A stretch of 64,000 bases of DNA from Streptomyces fulvoviolaceus (GCF_000718165.1 NZ_JOEY01000029.1:73504-137503), one strand, 5' to 3'. Positions 35,743-44,433 are shown, counted from the stretch's first letter. Program-made: numbers and translations. The notes: a model not told the origin generated them from the letters alone.

Positions 35743-36249
35743 TTACTTGGTGATTGCGGGTGTACGGGTGGACTGATCGAGTACGGGGGCGGTGGGCGGC
35801 CGGGGCTCCGGGTGCGGGGTGCGGCCGTCGTCGAAGCTCGCCCTGAGCCGCGCCATGAGGGCGGTCAGCTGGGCCACCTCGTCGTCGCTCCAGTGGCTCA
35901 GCCGCTCGGCGAGCATCCGGCAGGTCTGCCGCATCATCCGGTCGAGCTGCGCCTGGCCCTCGGGGGTGAGGTGCAGGATGCGCGAGCGCTTGTCCGCCGG
36001 GTCGGGGGAGCGCTGGATCCACCCGCGCTCCGCGACGTGCGTGACATGCCGGCTGGTCACGGACATGTCCACGGCGAGCAGCTCCGCCAGCTTGCTCATG
36101 CGCATGTCGCCGTGCCGGCCGAGAAGCGTCAGTACGGCGGCGGAACCGCCGGGGCACTCGGACGGCAGGATCCGTCCCATCTCCCTCCGCACGGCACCGA
36201 AGGCGCTGAACTGACGCATCAGTTCCTCGTATTGCGCCTGCTCGGCCAT
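35743..36249 (-). CDS. MarR-family transcriptional regulator
   Basis: 168 residues with a winged HTH (MRMSKLAELLAVDMSVTSRHVTHVAERGWIQRSPDPADKRSRILHLTPEGQAQLDRMM). It is first in an operon with the DHA2 fusion transporter and presumably represses it, with induction by a transported ligand. ATG 36249 follows GGGAGGTG. Two palindromic candidate operators lie just upstream. Confidence 0.9.
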   Translation of the reverse strand: MAEQAQYEELMRQFSAFGAVRREMGRILPSECPGGSAAVLTLLGRHGDMRMSKLAELLAVDMSVTSRHVTHVAERGWIQRSPDPADKRSRILHLTPEGQAQLDRMMRQTCRMLAERLSHWSDDEVAQLTALMARLRASFDDGRTPHPEPRPPTAPVLDQSTRTPAITK

Positions 36250-36265
36250 CACACCTCCCGTATTC

Positions 36266-36308
36266 GTTGCTTAGGGCAACCATAGAAGCGCTTGGTTGCT
36301 ACAGGCAA
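36266..36308. promoter_or_regulatory. Tandem candidate MarR operators
   Basis: TTGC-N5-GCAA occurs twice, at 36267-36279 (within the perfect-armed GTTGC-TTAGG-GCAAC) and at 36296-36308, 29 bp apart, in an AT-rich gap before the marR start. The spacing suits two dimers on the same DNA face. Confidence 0.6.
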
Positions 36309-36444
36309 ATAAAACGGGGTAGGTGCGGTATAAAAACTTGGCAAAGGCAAGTATTGCGACTGTAAATGTGCAGGTGGGGAGAGGTGGTGCAGGGAACCGG
36401 CCCCTACTTGGGCCCCACCCCCGGATTCGCTAGTGTCTCGGGGC

Positions 36445-36639
36445 ATGGCTAACACCCAGGGCCCCCAGGGCAACCACGACCCCGCCGGCAACACCCAGAT
36501 GTTCCGCGCGTTCGTCGACGAGGCCCCTCAGGGCCAACAGCAGCAGGCGGCTTCCGGCGGTCCCCGCGTCGGCCTCATCATCGGAGTGATCGTCGCGGTG
36601 GCGATCGTGGCGGCGGTGGCCTGGCTGGCGCTGAAGTAG
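36445..36639 (+). CDS. Small single-pass membrane protein (64 aa)
   Basis: 64 residues: a polar Gln/Asn-rich N-terminus (ANTQGPQGNHDPAGNTQMFRAFVDEAPQGQQQQ) and a C-terminal TM helix (VGLIIGVIVAVAIVAAVAWLAL) ending at Lys. There is no signal cleavage site. No family recognised; strong third-position GC supports coding. A -10-like TAGTGT 8 nt before ATG suggests a leaderless mRNA. Confidence 0.7.
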   Translation: MANTQGPQGNHDPAGNTQMFRAFVDEAPQGQQQQAASGGPRVGLIIGVIVAVAIVAAVAWLALK

Positions 36640-36642
36640 GGC

Positions 36643-37518
36643 TCAGTCGGCGTCGTCGTCGAGGCCGTCGCCGAGGTCCTCCTCGAGGACACGCAGGTCG
36701 CGGCGGCGAGGCAGGCCCCTGACGAGCTCCAGGAACGCGTCGTGCAGGTGCCCGTTGGTGACCAGCACTGTCATGTCACCCGCCAGCACCGACGCGCCCC
36801 CGAGGTCGGTCACCCGGCCGCCCGCCTCCGCGACGATGACGGGCAGCGGAGCCACGTCCTCGTGACCCATCGGCGGCCCCGCGACGACCCAGGCGTCGGC
36901 ATGCCCCGTCACCAGGGCCGCGACGGCGCCGGTCGAGGGCGTCAGCAGCACCCGGCGGTGCAGGGCCGTGAGGAGTTCCTCCGGCCAACCGCCCGGGTTG
37001 TGCATCTGCGTGCGCGCGCCGCCGAGCCGGGTCCGCGTGCTGACCCGGCCGGGGCGCCCCGACCGCAGGTCCGGTTCTGCGCCGTCCAGCACCCGGCAGC
37101 CCAGGCCCCGCCCGGCCGCGATCACCCGCCGGCTCAGGGGCATGTTGATGACGCCGATGGCCGGCCCGTGCTCGTCCTCGTGGGCGAGGTCGTTCGTGAA
37201 CAGCGGCACCCGGCGGGTGAAGTTCGCGGTCCCGTTGACGGGGTCGACGATCCACCGCCGCCCGGACGACCCGGCGGTCGAGCCGCCCTCCTCGCCGAAG
37301 AGCCCGTCCTCGGGCACCCGGCGCCCCAGCTCGGCCCTGACCAACTCCTCGACGGCCAGGTCGACTTCGGTGACCTCCGTGCCGTCTTCCTTACGACGGC
37401 TGCTCCAGCCGTCCCCGAAGAAGCCCCGCGCGGACATCCGGCCGGCCCGGCCCGCCGGGCGGACGGCGAAGTCGAGAAGCTCCCGGTCGGCGGGCGGAGC
37501 GTCGCACGCGTAGTCCAT
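36643..37518 (-). CDS. Inositol monophosphatase-family protein with altered metal site
   Basis: 291 residues of the IMPase/CysQ fold: VTEVDLAVEELVRAELGRR, LFGEEGG, RWIVDPVNGTANFTRRVP, and GHEDVAPLPVIVAEAGGRVTD. The family motif WIVDPIDGTxNF normally supplies two metal-binding aspartates; here the second is Asn (DPVNGTANF). The usual W-D near the C-terminus reads H-E-D. Activity may be altered or lost. Converges with the small membrane protein gene. Confidence 0.82.
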   Translation of the reverse strand: MDYACDAPPADRELLDFAVRPAGRAGRMSARGFFGDGWSSRRKEDGTEVTEVDLAVEELVRAELGRRVPEDGLFGEEGGSTAGSSGRRWIVDPVNGTANFTRRVPLFTNDLAHEDEHGPAIGVINMPLSRRVIAAGRGLGCRVLDGAEPDLRSGRPGRVSTRTRLGGARTQMHNPGGWPEELLTALHRRVLLTPSTGAVAALVTGHADAWVVAGPPMGHEDVAPLPVIVAEAGGRVTDLGGASVLAGDMTVLVTNGHLHDAFLELVRGLPRRRDLRVLEEDLGDGLDDDAD

Positions 37519-37542
37519 GCGGCGAGCCTTCCACGGCCCCCG

Positions 37543-38262
37543 TCACTCCCACTCCACCGTCACGTCCCGCGTCTCCACATGCATCCCGATCGGCACTCGC
37601 CACGCGTCCACGCACACCGTCCAGGTCTTCGTCCTCCGCGCGCCGGCGCCGATCGGGACCGGGAGCTTCTCCTCGGACTCGACGGTCGCCCAGTCGATAC
37701 CGAGGGCGCCGATGACGTGGGTGCCGAAGGTGACGGTGCCCGAACGCACCGCGGAGCCACCGGTGTTGTGGAAGGCAAGGGTCACGTCCTCGCACCAGCG
37801 CTCGTCCGCGGGCTCCCGGGTCGGCTCGGCCCAGGTGAGCGCGGCGGGGCCGCCGGGTGTCGTGGAGGACGGGGAAGTCGCAGGCGTACGACTGGACTTG
37901 GCGCCGTCCGCCGCAGGGCTTGCGCCGCTGCTCGTGCCGGGCGGCGGCGGTGCGCTCTCCGGGAGCCGAGCCGAAGTTCCGCCTGCCGAAGGGGAGTCGG
38001 CCGCAGGTGAGTCGGCCGCAGGTGGGTCGGCCGCTGACGGCGTCCCGTCGAGCGGCACCAGCGTCACACCCCCCGTCGGCGCCACCGCCGTACCGGAGGA
38101 TCGGGACGGGCCACCGGCCGACCCCGTGGCGACATACCCGTCACCACCCCCGCCGCCCGCGCACGCGGCCAGCACCCCGCCCAGACAGACGACGGCCGCC
38201 GACGCGCCGATCAAGGCGCCCCGACGGCCATGCGTCGCACTGGAACGTGTCGCTCGAAGCAT
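37543..38262 (-). CDS. Lipoprotein, hypothetical
   Basis: 239 residues. Signal segment with lipobox GVLAACAG, so the mature protein begins at Cys and is tethered to the outer face of the membrane. A ~110-residue Pro/Ser/Ala spacer with a PAADS-type repeat follows. A C-terminal beta domain (~95 residues: WCEDVTLAFHNTGGSAVRSGTVTFGTHVIGALGIDWATVESEEKLPVPIGAGARRTKTWTVCVDAW) has two cysteines likely to pair and resembles carbohydrate-binding or Ig-like folds. Ligand unknown. Confidence 0.78.
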   Translation of the reverse strand: MLRATRSSATHGRRGALIGASAAVVCLGGVLAACAGGGGGDGYVATGSAGGPSRSSGTAVAPTGGVTLVPLDGTPSAADPPAADSPAADSPSAGGTSARLPESAPPPPGTSSGASPAADGAKSSRTPATSPSSTTPGGPAALTWAEPTREPADERWCEDVTLAFHNTGGSAVRSGTVTFGTHVIGALGIDWATVESEEKLPVPIGAGARRTKTWTVCVDAWRVPIGMHVETRDVTVEWE

Positions 38263-38319
38263 CGCGCCATGGTGGCTGACACTCCGTCAAATAGGAACCC
38301 TCAGGCCTCTACTGGGCCC

Positions 38320-39204
38320 TCAGTCCGAGATGAGCCCCTCCCGCAGCGTCGCCAGCGTCCGGGTCAGCAGCCGGGAGACGTGCATCTGGGAGATGCCGAC
38401 CTCCTCGCCGATCTGCGACTGGGTCATGTTGGCGAAGAAGCGCAGCATGATGATCTGCCGCTCGCGGGGCGGGAGTTTGGCCAGCAGGGGCTTCAGGGAC
38501 TCGCGGTACTCGACGCCCTCCAGGGCGGTGTCCTCGTAGCCGAGGCGGTCCGCGAGGGAGCCCTCGCCGCCGTCGTCCTCGGGAGCCGGGGAGTCGAGCG
38601 AGGAGGCCGTGTACGCGTTGCCGACCGCGAGGCCGTCGACGACGTCCTCCTCCGACACGCCCAGTACCTGGGCGAGTTCGGGGACGGTCGGGGAGCGGTC
38701 CAGCTTCTGGGAGAGCTCGTCGCTGGCCTTGGTGAGGGCCAGGCGCAGCTCCTGCAGGCGGCGCGGGACGCGCACCGACCACGAGGTGTCGCGGAAGAAC
38801 CGCTTGATCTCGCCGACCACGGTCGGCATCGCGAACGTCGGGAACTCCACGCCGCGTTCGCAGTCGAAGCGGTCGATCGCCTTGATCAGGCCGATGGTGC
38901 CGACCTGGACGATGTCCTCCATCGGCTCGTTGCGGGAGCGGAAGCGGGCGGCCGCGTAGCGCACCAGCGGGAGGTTGAGCTCGATGAGGGTGTCCCGGAC
39001 GTACGCGCGCTCGGGGCTGTTCTCGTCGAGTGCGGCGAGCCGCAGGAAGAGGGAGCGGGACAGGGTGCGGGTGTCGATGGCTCCGGAGGAGACCGGGATG
39101 GCCGGGGCCGGTGCGGCCTCGACAGCCGTTACGTCGTCGAGCGCGGGCGCAGCCTCGCTCTTCGTGAGCGTGAGCACCTTCGAGCTGCCCTGGTCTGCGG
39201 ACAT
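38320..39204 (-). CDS. sigN: SigB/SigF-subfamily sigma factor, probably SigN
   Basis: 294 residues with region 2 ([65 protein letters not shown]), region 3 and region 4 HTH ([48 protein letters not shown]). It is adjacent to a paralogue in the same order as sigN-sigF of S. coelicolor, which is the basis of the name. Such factors act in differentiation and stress. No anti-sigma gene is adjacent. ATG 39204 has a GGGGGTGG site. Confidence 0.85.
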   Translation of the reverse strand: MSADQGSSKVLTLTKSEAAPALDDVTAVEAAPAPAIPVSSGAIDTRTLSRSLFLRLAALDENSPERAYVRDTLIELNLPLVRYAAARFRSRNEPMEDIVQVGTIGLIKAIDRFDCERGVEFPTFAMPTVVGEIKRFFRDTSWSVRVPRRLQELRLALTKASDELSQKLDRSPTVPELAQVLGVSEEDVVDGLAVGNAYTASSLDSPAPEDDGGEGSLADRLGYEDTALEGVEYRESLKPLLAKLPPRERQIIMLRFFANMTQSQIGEEVGISQMHVSRLLTRTLATLREGLISD

Positions 39205-39512
39205 GCCACCCCCTTTGGGTCGCGGGACGGTACGGCCGACGCTCGGTCGAGCAACGTCAGCCTCCACCTGAATACCGGAGCCGAAGCCCCGGCAAACGCT
39301 CTTCCCGCAGAATGTCACATGTCGGCAACACGCTGTAGTGACATGTCGACATGTGAGACCCGAATCCGCCCTGGATAAAGGGGGTCTGACGGTATTTCGG
39401 CGCAGAAGCGTCGGGAACCGCCCTGGTGAGCGATTACCTCTCCCCGGTTATCCCTCGCTCACGCTTGCGGTTACGGGGAGATCCCGCCCGGACTCGCGCC
39501 TGGGGCCGGTTC
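39205..39512. promoter_or_regulatory. Intergenic region between sigF and sigN
   Basis: 308 bp without a gene. It contains the perfect 14-bp palindrome ACATGTCGACATGT at 39341-39354, with a related half-site CACATGTCGG at 39316-39325, roughly 110-150 bp upstream of the sigN start. This is a plausible regulator site for sigN. Confidence 0.45.
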
Positions 39513-40382
39513 CTACGCCTCGATCCGGTTCGCGGACCGCAGCCGCTGGAAGCTGCGCGCGAGCAGCCGGGAGACGTGCATCTGGGAGACGCCGAGTTCC
39601 GCGCTGATCTGCGACTGGGTGAGATTGCTGTAGTAGCGCAGCAGGAGAATGCGCTGCTCCCGTTCCGGGAGTTGGACCAGCAGGTGACGTACGAGATCGC
39701 GGTGCTCGACGCCGTCCAGGGCCGGGTCCTCGTAGCCGAGCCGGTCCAGCAGCCCCGGCAGCCCGTCGCCCTCCTGGGCGGCCTCCAGGGAGGTCGCGTG
39801 GTACGACCGCCCGGCCTCGATGCAGGACAGCACCTCGTCCTCGGTGATGCGCAGCCGCTCGGCGATCTCGGCGGTCGTCGGGGTGCGCCCGAAGGAGGTC
39901 GTCAGGTCCTCGGTGGCGCCGTTGACCTGCACCCACAGCTCGTGCAGCCGGCGCGGGACGTGCACCGTACGGACGTTGTCGCGGAAGTACCGCTTGATCT
40001 CGCCGATGACCGTCGGCATCGCGAAGGTCGGGAACTGCACGCCCCGCTCCGGGTCGAACCGGTCGATCGCGTTGATCAGCCCGATGGTGCCGACCTGGAC
40101 CACGTCCTCCATCGGCTCGTTGCGGGAGCGGAAGCGGGCGGCCGCGTAGCGCACCAGCGGGAGGTTGGCCTCGATGAGCGCCCCGCGCACCCGGTTGTGC
40201 TCCGGCGTGCCCGGCTGGAGCCCCTTGAGCTGGGCGAAGAGCACCTGGGTGAGAGCCCGGGTGTCGGCGCCGCGGCTGCGTGGTGCGGCCGGTGCGGCCG
40301 GTGCGGTTTCCGTGGCTGCCACGGCTTCCTGGGGCGGCGCAGTACTGGCCGACACGGTCAACGCCACCTCTTCATCGGTCAC
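39513..40382 (-). CDS. sigF: Sporulation sigma factor SigF
   Basis: 289 residues. Regions 2-4 are intact ([127 protein letters not shown]). The Ala/Pro-rich N-terminus and the position upstream of the SigN-like gene match Streptomyces SigF, a late factor acting in spore maturation. GTG 40382 is the probable start. Confidence 0.87.
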   Translation of the reverse strand: MTDEEVALTVSASTAPPQEAVAATETAPAAPAAPRSRGADTRALTQVLFAQLKGLQPGTPEHNRVRGALIEANLPLVRYAAARFRSRNEPMEDVVQVGTIGLINAIDRFDPERGVQFPTFAMPTVIGEIKRYFRDNVRTVHVPRRLHELWVQVNGATEDLTTSFGRTPTTAEIAERLRITEDEVLSCIEAGRSYHATSLEAAQEGDGLPGLLDRLGYEDPALDGVEHRDLVRHLLVQLPEREQRILLLRYYSNLTQSQISAELGVSQMHVSRLLARSFQRLRSANRIEA

Positions 40383-40518
40383 CCATCGGTCGACCTGTCG
40401 GTCAACTCATCCTTCAAAAGCGGTCATAGCATCACAAGACATGTGCACTGTGTGCAAGCACCGCATAACGCCGTGTTACGCCGTGTTGAGGGGCAAGTTG
40501 GGGCACAAGGCGCGGAAA

Positions 40519-40545
40519 AGCCCCCTGCCGTTCCGGCAGGGGGCT
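40519..40545 (-). terminator. Terminator after the Dabb gene
   Basis: 12-bp perfect stem AGCCCCCTGCCG/CGGCAGGGGGCT with a 3-nt loop, followed on the minus strand by TTTTCCGC. Confidence 0.85.
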
Positions 40546-40559
40546 CGAATGCGCGGCGC

Positions 40560-40853
40560 TCAGACCTCGTAGTCGGCGACCACCCAGGTGGCGAACTCCC
40601 GCCACAGGGCGACGCCCGCCTGGTGCGCCGGGTGCTCGATGTACCGCTTCAGGGCGTCCGCGTCCTCGACCGCCGAGTTGATCGCGAAGTCGTACGCGAT
40701 GGGCCGGTCGCTGATGTTCCAGCCGAGCTCCCAGAAGCGCAGGTCCTCGATCCGGTCACCGAGGCCCCGGAAGGCCGCCTCGCCCGCCACCACCCGGGGG
40801 TCGTCGCGCTCGACGCCTTCGTTGAGCTTGAAGAGGACCAGATGGCGGATCAT
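40560..40853 (-). CDS. Dabb-family (stress-responsive alpha/beta barrel) protein
   Basis: 97 residues, a dimeric ferredoxin-like fold: MIRHLVLFKLNEGVERDD, FRGLGDRIEDLRFWELGWNIS, YDFAINSAVEDADALKRYIEHPAHQ. Members include small stress proteins and some polyketide cyclases. It lies 12 bp after the small membrane protein gene, likely one operon, with a strong terminator behind it. Confidence 0.87.
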   Translation of the reverse strand: MIRHLVLFKLNEGVERDDPRVVAGEAAFRGLGDRIEDLRFWELGWNISDRPIAYDFAINSAVEDADALKRYIEHPAHQAGVALWREFATWVVADYEV

Positions 40854-40865
40854 GAGCGCTCCTAG

Positions 40866-41042
40866 CTACTTCGCCCCGTCGGCGAGCCACGTGAAGAAGT
40901 CGCCGATGGCCTTGGCGGCGTCCGATATGCCCTCGAACCCTATCTGGACGTAGTCGGCGGCCTTGCCCGGGTCCGTGATGATCACGTAGAGCACGAAGAC
41001 CACGACCACGTAGACGGCGACCTTCTTCGAATTCACCGCCAC
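40866..41042 (-). CDS. Small membrane protein (58 aa)
   Basis: 58 residues: short basic N-terminus (VAVNSKK), one TM helix (VAVYVVVVFVLYVIITDP), then an amphipathic helix (YVQIGFEGISDAAKAIGDFFTWLADGAK). GTG 41042 has GGGGAGG 5 nt upstream; the longer reading from 41126 has no site. Unknown function. Confidence 0.7.
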   Translation of the reverse strand: MAVNSKKVAVYVVVVFVLYVIITDPGKAADYVQIGFEGISDAAKAIGDFFTWLADGAK

Positions 41043-41247
41043 CGCGGCCTCCCCTGTGCCTGCTGTGTCCGTTGTTGGCCGAAACTGCGGCCTGTTCTGG
41101 GCGGTGAGTGTAACTTCATGGATCATTTAAGGACCAACGGCCCGCAGGTCCAGGTCCTTTGGAATCCCCGGGCAGGACCGGACCCCACTGCGGGGTGCGC
41201 GCCACGGTTTCCCCCGTCAGCGGCGCGTACTTGAGGGTCCGGACGCA

Positions 41248-41279
41248 AGAAGGGCCCCGTCTCTCGACGGGGCCCTTCT
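41248..41279 (-). terminator. Terminator after tRNA-Ser(CGA)
   Basis: Perfect 13-bp stem AGAAGGGCCCCGT/ACGGGGCCCTTCT, loop CTCTCG, 4 bp beyond the tRNA 3' end. Confidence 0.85.
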
Positions 41280-41283
41280 GAAG

Positions 41284-41368
41284 CGGTAGCGGAGGGATTT
41301 GAACCCTCGGTGACTTGCGCCACACTCGCTTTCGAGGCGAGCTCCTTCGGCCGCTCGGACACGCTACC
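41284..41368 (-). tRNA. tRNA-Ser(CGA)
   Basis: An 85-nt class II tRNA on the minus strand. Acceptor GGTAGCG/CGCTACC with discriminator G, anticodon loop CTCGAAA giving CGA, long variable arm, T arm GAGGGTTCAAATCCCTC. CCA is not encoded. Confidence 0.96.
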
Positions 41369-41472
41369 GAGAGAGACCTTACAACAAGGTGGGGCGTGCT
41401 CCGAAATCGGTATTCGCCGCTCCGGCGACGGCCCCGGCGACCGTCTCCTCGGCGGTTCCGTCAGCGATTCCG

Positions 41473-41898
41473 TCAGCGGTTCCGGAAGAACTCCGTGAGG
41501 AGCCCGGCGCACTCGTCCGCGAGCACGCCCTCGATCACCTCGGGACGGTGGTTGAGCCGCCGGTCGCGGACGACGTCCCAGAGGGAGCCGGCCGCGCCCG
41601 CCTTCTCGTCCCGGGCGCCGTAGACGACACGGTCGACCCGGGACTGCACGAGGGCACCCGCGCACATCGTGCAGGGCTCCAGCGTGACGACCAGCGTGCA
41701 GCCGGTCAGCCGCCACTCTCCAGCCTGTGCGGCGGCCCGCCGCAGCGCGAGGACCTCCGCGTGCGCGGTCGGGTCGCCGGTGGCCTCGCGTTCGTTGTGC
41801 GCGGCCGCGAGCACGGTCGTGCCGTCCGGGGACAGCACGACGGCGCCCACGGGCACGTCCGCGCCGGCCCGTCCGGCCTCGTCCAGGGCGAGCCGCAT
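41473..41898 (-). CDS. tadA: tRNA adenosine(34) deaminase
   Basis: 141 residues. Converts A34 to inosine in tRNA-Arg(ACG), present in this window. Zinc/catalytic motifs are intact: HAEV (His ligand and proton-shuttling Glu) and PCTMC (two Cys ligands). The PVGAVVL strand is typical. The ATG at 41898 starts inside the usual first helix: the codons before it also read as family-like sequence (PVRDRWRAAMRLAL) back to a CTG that overlaps the upstream gene's TGA, so a non-ATG start is possible. Confidence 0.9.
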   Translation of the reverse strand: MRLALDEAGRAGADVPVGAVVLSPDGTTVLAAAHNEREATGDPTAHAEVLALRRAAAQAGEWRLTGCTLVVTLEPCTMCAGALVQSRVDRVVYGARDEKAGAAGSLWDVVRDRRLNHRPEVIEGVLADECAGLLTEFFRNR

Positions 41899-41951
41899 CG
41901 CGGCCCGCCAGCGGTCGCGTACCGGGTCCGGGGTTTCCGGGGCGGTCGCGG

Positions 41952-42491
41952 TCAGCGGACGGTCTCCAGGACCTCCGAGGCACCGAGGGCCTCGGCGATC
42001 TCGGTGAGCGCGTCCTGGGACAGCGACTTCAGCTCCTTCTCGCTGACGCCCAGGTCGTCGAGGACCGCGGCGTCGCCGACCGGACCGTGCGGCACGGCCT
42101 CGGCGGAGCCGCCGCTCGTGGTGTCGTCGTCGTCTTCCTCCTCCTCGTCCTCACCGTCCTCGGTGCCGTCGAGATCGAGGGCGTCCAGGTCGGCGTCGTC
42201 GTCATCCGGATCTCTTCCGAGCAGTTCGTCGGTGAGCAGGATCTCGCCGTACGAGCTGCGGGCGGCGGCTGCGGCGTCGGAGACATAGATGCGAGGGTCT
42301 TCCTCGCCGTCGATGCGGACGACGCCGAACCACGCGTCCTCCTGCTCGATGAGCACGAGCACCGTGTCCTCGTCGGGAGCGGATTCCCGGGCGAGATCGG
42401 CCAGATCCGACAGGGTCTCCACATCGTCGAGCTCTGTGTCGCTCGCTTCCCACCCGTCTTCGGTGCGCGCGAGCAGTGCGGCGAAGTACAC
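41952..42491 (-). CDS. tRNA adenosine deaminase-associated protein
   Basis: 179 residues, consistently paired with tadA in actinobacteria; role unknown. N-terminal alpha/beta part YFAALLARTEDGWEASDTELDDVETLSDLADLARES, then VLVLIEQEDAWFGVVRIDGEEDPRIYVSDA, a long Asp/Glu tract (DGTEDGEDEEEEDDDD) and a helical tail. GTG 42491 has GGGAGAG upstream; ATG 42512 has none. Ends directly at the tadA coding region. Confidence 0.82.
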   Translation of the reverse strand: MYFAALLARTEDGWEASDTELDDVETLSDLADLARESAPDEDTVLVLIEQEDAWFGVVRIDGEEDPRIYVSDAAAAARSSYGEILLTDELLGRDPDDDDADLDALDLDGTEDGEDEEEEDDDDTTSGGSAEAVPHGPVGDAAVLDDLGVSEKELKSLSQDALTEIAEALGASEVLETVR

Positions 42492-42743
42492 CGTGACTCT
42501 CCCACTGGTCATAGGCGTGCCGGTTGGGGGTCCCCCCGGCGGAGGTTTCGGGCGGGGAGAGCTGTGCTCCAAGCCCCGCCCACTCGGAATCGTGGCAGAA
42601 ACAAGGCGTTCAGGGGACGTCTTCGGCACCCTGTGTCCGCCTGTTTTGATCGTCCACCAGCGGGATCGTAGTCCGCCGTCGGCGCGGTGTACGCACATGG
42701 GCATTCTCGGGAAGGTCAAGAAAGGGCCGGAGCCCGCGTGTTG

Positions 42744-42929
42744 CTACCAGCGGAAGGTGCGCATGCGCATGGCGTGACGGAGGCGGGCGGTCTTGGCGCG
42801 CCTGGGCTGGACGCGGTCGCGCAGCTCACGGGCCTCGGCCAGGTCGCGCAGGAACTGGGCTCTGCGACGCCTGCGCTCGGCGTCGGTCTCCCGCTGTGAC
42901 GCGTCCGCTCGGGACTCCTGGTCAGGCAT
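42744..42929 (-). CDS. Small basic hypothetical protein (61 aa)
   Basis: 61 residues, highly charged and helical: SQRETDAERRRRRAQFLRDLAEARELRDRVQPRRAKTARLRHAMRMRTFRW. It could bind nucleic acid. ATG 42929 begins after GGGGTGGTG. Divergent from upp. No known family. Confidence 0.6.
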   Translation of the reverse strand: MPDQESRADASQRETDAERRRRRAQFLRDLAEARELRDRVQPRRAKTARLRHAMRMRTFRW

Positions 42930-43011
42930 AGGCACACCACCCCGGTCCGTCCCTCCCACTTTCCCTCGGACGGGCGGTTTGATGCCAGCGCGAGCAGTCA
43001 CGGGGCCCGGC

Positions 43012-43024
43012 TACTGTTGTGGAC
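43012..43024 (+). promoter_or_regulatory. Probable leaderless promoter of upp
   Basis: -10-like TACTGT at 43012-43017 followed by 7 nt and ATG 43025; no Shine-Dalgarno is present. Confidence 0.45.
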
Positions 43025-43660
43025 ATGCGCCTCCACGTCGTCGACCACCCCCTGGTCGCCCACAAGCTCACCACCCTGCGCGACCAGCGCACCGACTCCG
43101 CGACGTTCCGCCGTCTCGCCGACGAGCTGGTCACCCTGCTCGCCTACGAGGCCACGCGTGACGTGCGCACCGAACAGGTCGACATCACGACGCCGGTCGC
43201 GCGGACCACGGGCGTCAAGCTCTCCTACCCGCGCCCGCTGGTCGTGCCGATCCTGCGCGCCGGCCTCGGCATGCTGGAGGGCATGGTCCGGCTGCTGCCG
43301 ACCGCCGAGGTGGGCTTCATGGGCATGATCCGCGACGAGGAGACGCTCCAGGCCTCCACGTACGCCACGCGCATGCCGGAGGACCTCTCCGGCCGCCAGG
43401 TGTACGTCCTCGACCCGATGCTCGCCACCGGCGGCACCCTGGTCGCGGCGATCCGCGAGCTGATCAAGCGCGGCGCGGACGACGTCACCGCGGTGGTCCT
43501 GCTGGCCGCCCCGGAGGGCGTGGAGATCATGGAGCGCGAGCTCGCGGGCACCCCGGTCACGGTGGTCACGGCAGCGGTCGACGACCACCTCAACGAGCAC
43601 GGCTACATCGTGCCGGGGCTGGGGGATGCGGGCGACCGCCTGTACGGCGCCGCAGAGTAA
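43025..43660 (+). CDS. upp: Uracil phosphoribosyltransferase
   Basis: 211 residues. Converts uracil and PRPP to UMP in pyrimidine salvage. The PRPP-binding loop [14 protein letters not shown], the dimer/active-site segment [19 protein letters not shown] and the uracil-binding [13 protein letters not shown] are all present. Length is normal. Confidence 0.96.
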   Translation: MRLHVVDHPLVAHKLTTLRDQRTDSATFRRLADELVTLLAYEATRDVRTEQVDITTPVARTTGVKLSYPRPLVVPILRAGLGMLEGMVRLLPTAEVGFMGMIRDEETLQASTYATRMPEDLSGRQVYVLDPMLATGGTLVAAIRELIKRGADDVTAVVLLAAPEGVEIMERELAGTPVTVVTAAVDDHLNEHGYIVPGLGDAGDRLYGAAE

Positions 43661-43662
43661 AC

Positions 43663-43745
43663 GCCCTGGGGGCAAACCCCCCAGGGACGCGGCGCTGTGT
43701 CGATGTGCGGCTCCGCCGCGTGGGCGCGACCGGCCACAACGGACG
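43663..43745 (+). repeat. Dispersed intergenic repeat, copy 3
   Basis: A hairpin CCCTGGGGG/CCCCCAGGG, then GGCGCTGTGTCGATGTGCGG, CTCCGCCGCGTGGGCGCG and ACCGGCCACAACGG. It lies between convergent upp and the LytR_C gene and probably also ends transcription. Confidence 0.7.
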
Positions 43746-43791
43746 CGCACCCGCAAAACAACAGGCGCCCTACGGCGCCAAGGCGCGCTTC

Positions 43792-44433
43792 TCAGCAGCT
43801 CTGCTTAGAGGAAGTCGGCGTCGGCTGGGGGTTGGTCAGCGCGGCCAGCGCCTTGTCGGCGGCCGCCTTCTTCGTGAGCCCCTTGAACCCCGTGCCGATG
43901 ACCAGGTCGACATCGGCGCCCTTACGGCTGTCGGCGCGGGCCTCGGCCCCGGCGAGCTGCGTGCCGAGGACCGGCAGCGACATGCTGACGGCGGACGTGC
44001 GGCCGAGCAGCAGCCCCGTGCCCTTGACCTTCTTGTCGAACTCCTTGGTCGCGTTGCCCACGTCGCCGATCTTGAAGCCGCGCTTCTTCAGCTCGTCGGC
44101 GGTCTTCTTCGCGAGGCCGCTGGTGGGCGTGGCGTTGTAGACGTTGACGGTGATCTGGCCGGGCTTGGGCAGGGCCGCCGCACTCGCGCTCGCGGAAGGG
44201 CTCGCCTTCGAGACGCAGTCCGCCTTGGGTCCGGCCGCCGCGGCCTTCTCGCCGCCGCCGGTGAAGACGTCGATGAGCTGCAGGGTGCCCCAGCCGATCA
44301 GACTCAGCGCGGCGACGGAGGCCACCAGACCGAACACGAGCCTGCCGCGTCGCCGGGGCCGTCGCATCCGGGGGTACTTGTCTCCCGTGATCCGGTACTT
44401 ACGGCCCATGCCGGGGGGAGTCAGCATGCTCAT
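43792..44433 (-). CDS. LytR C-terminal (LytR_C)-domain membrane protein
   Basis: 213 residues: a basic cytosolic N-terminus, one TM helix (LVFGLVASVAALSLIGWGTLQLI), then an external LytR_C domain (ITVNVYNATPTSGLAKKTADELKKRGFKIGDVGNATKEFDK ... GADVDLVIGTGFKGL). Often found in cell-envelope assembly contexts. It lacks the LytR-CpsA-Psr phosphotransferase domain. A Ser/Ala linker separates the TM from the domain. Confidence 0.87.
   Translation of the reverse strand: MSMLTPPGMGRKYRITGDKYPRMRRPRRRGRLVFGLVASVAALSLIGWGTLQLIDVFTGGGEKAAAAGPKADCVSKASPSASASAAALPKPGQITVNVYNATPTSGLAKKTADELKKRGFKIGDVGNATKEFDKKVKGTGLLLGRTSAVSMSLPVLGTQLAGAEARADSRKGADVDLVIGTGFKGLTKKAAADKALAALTNPQPTPTSSKQSC

Noticed and set aside
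33222..35753. 843-codon plus-strand frame opposite the DHA2 fusion transporter
   Set aside because: No domains; the minus strand encodes recognisable TM and Ig-like domains throughout.
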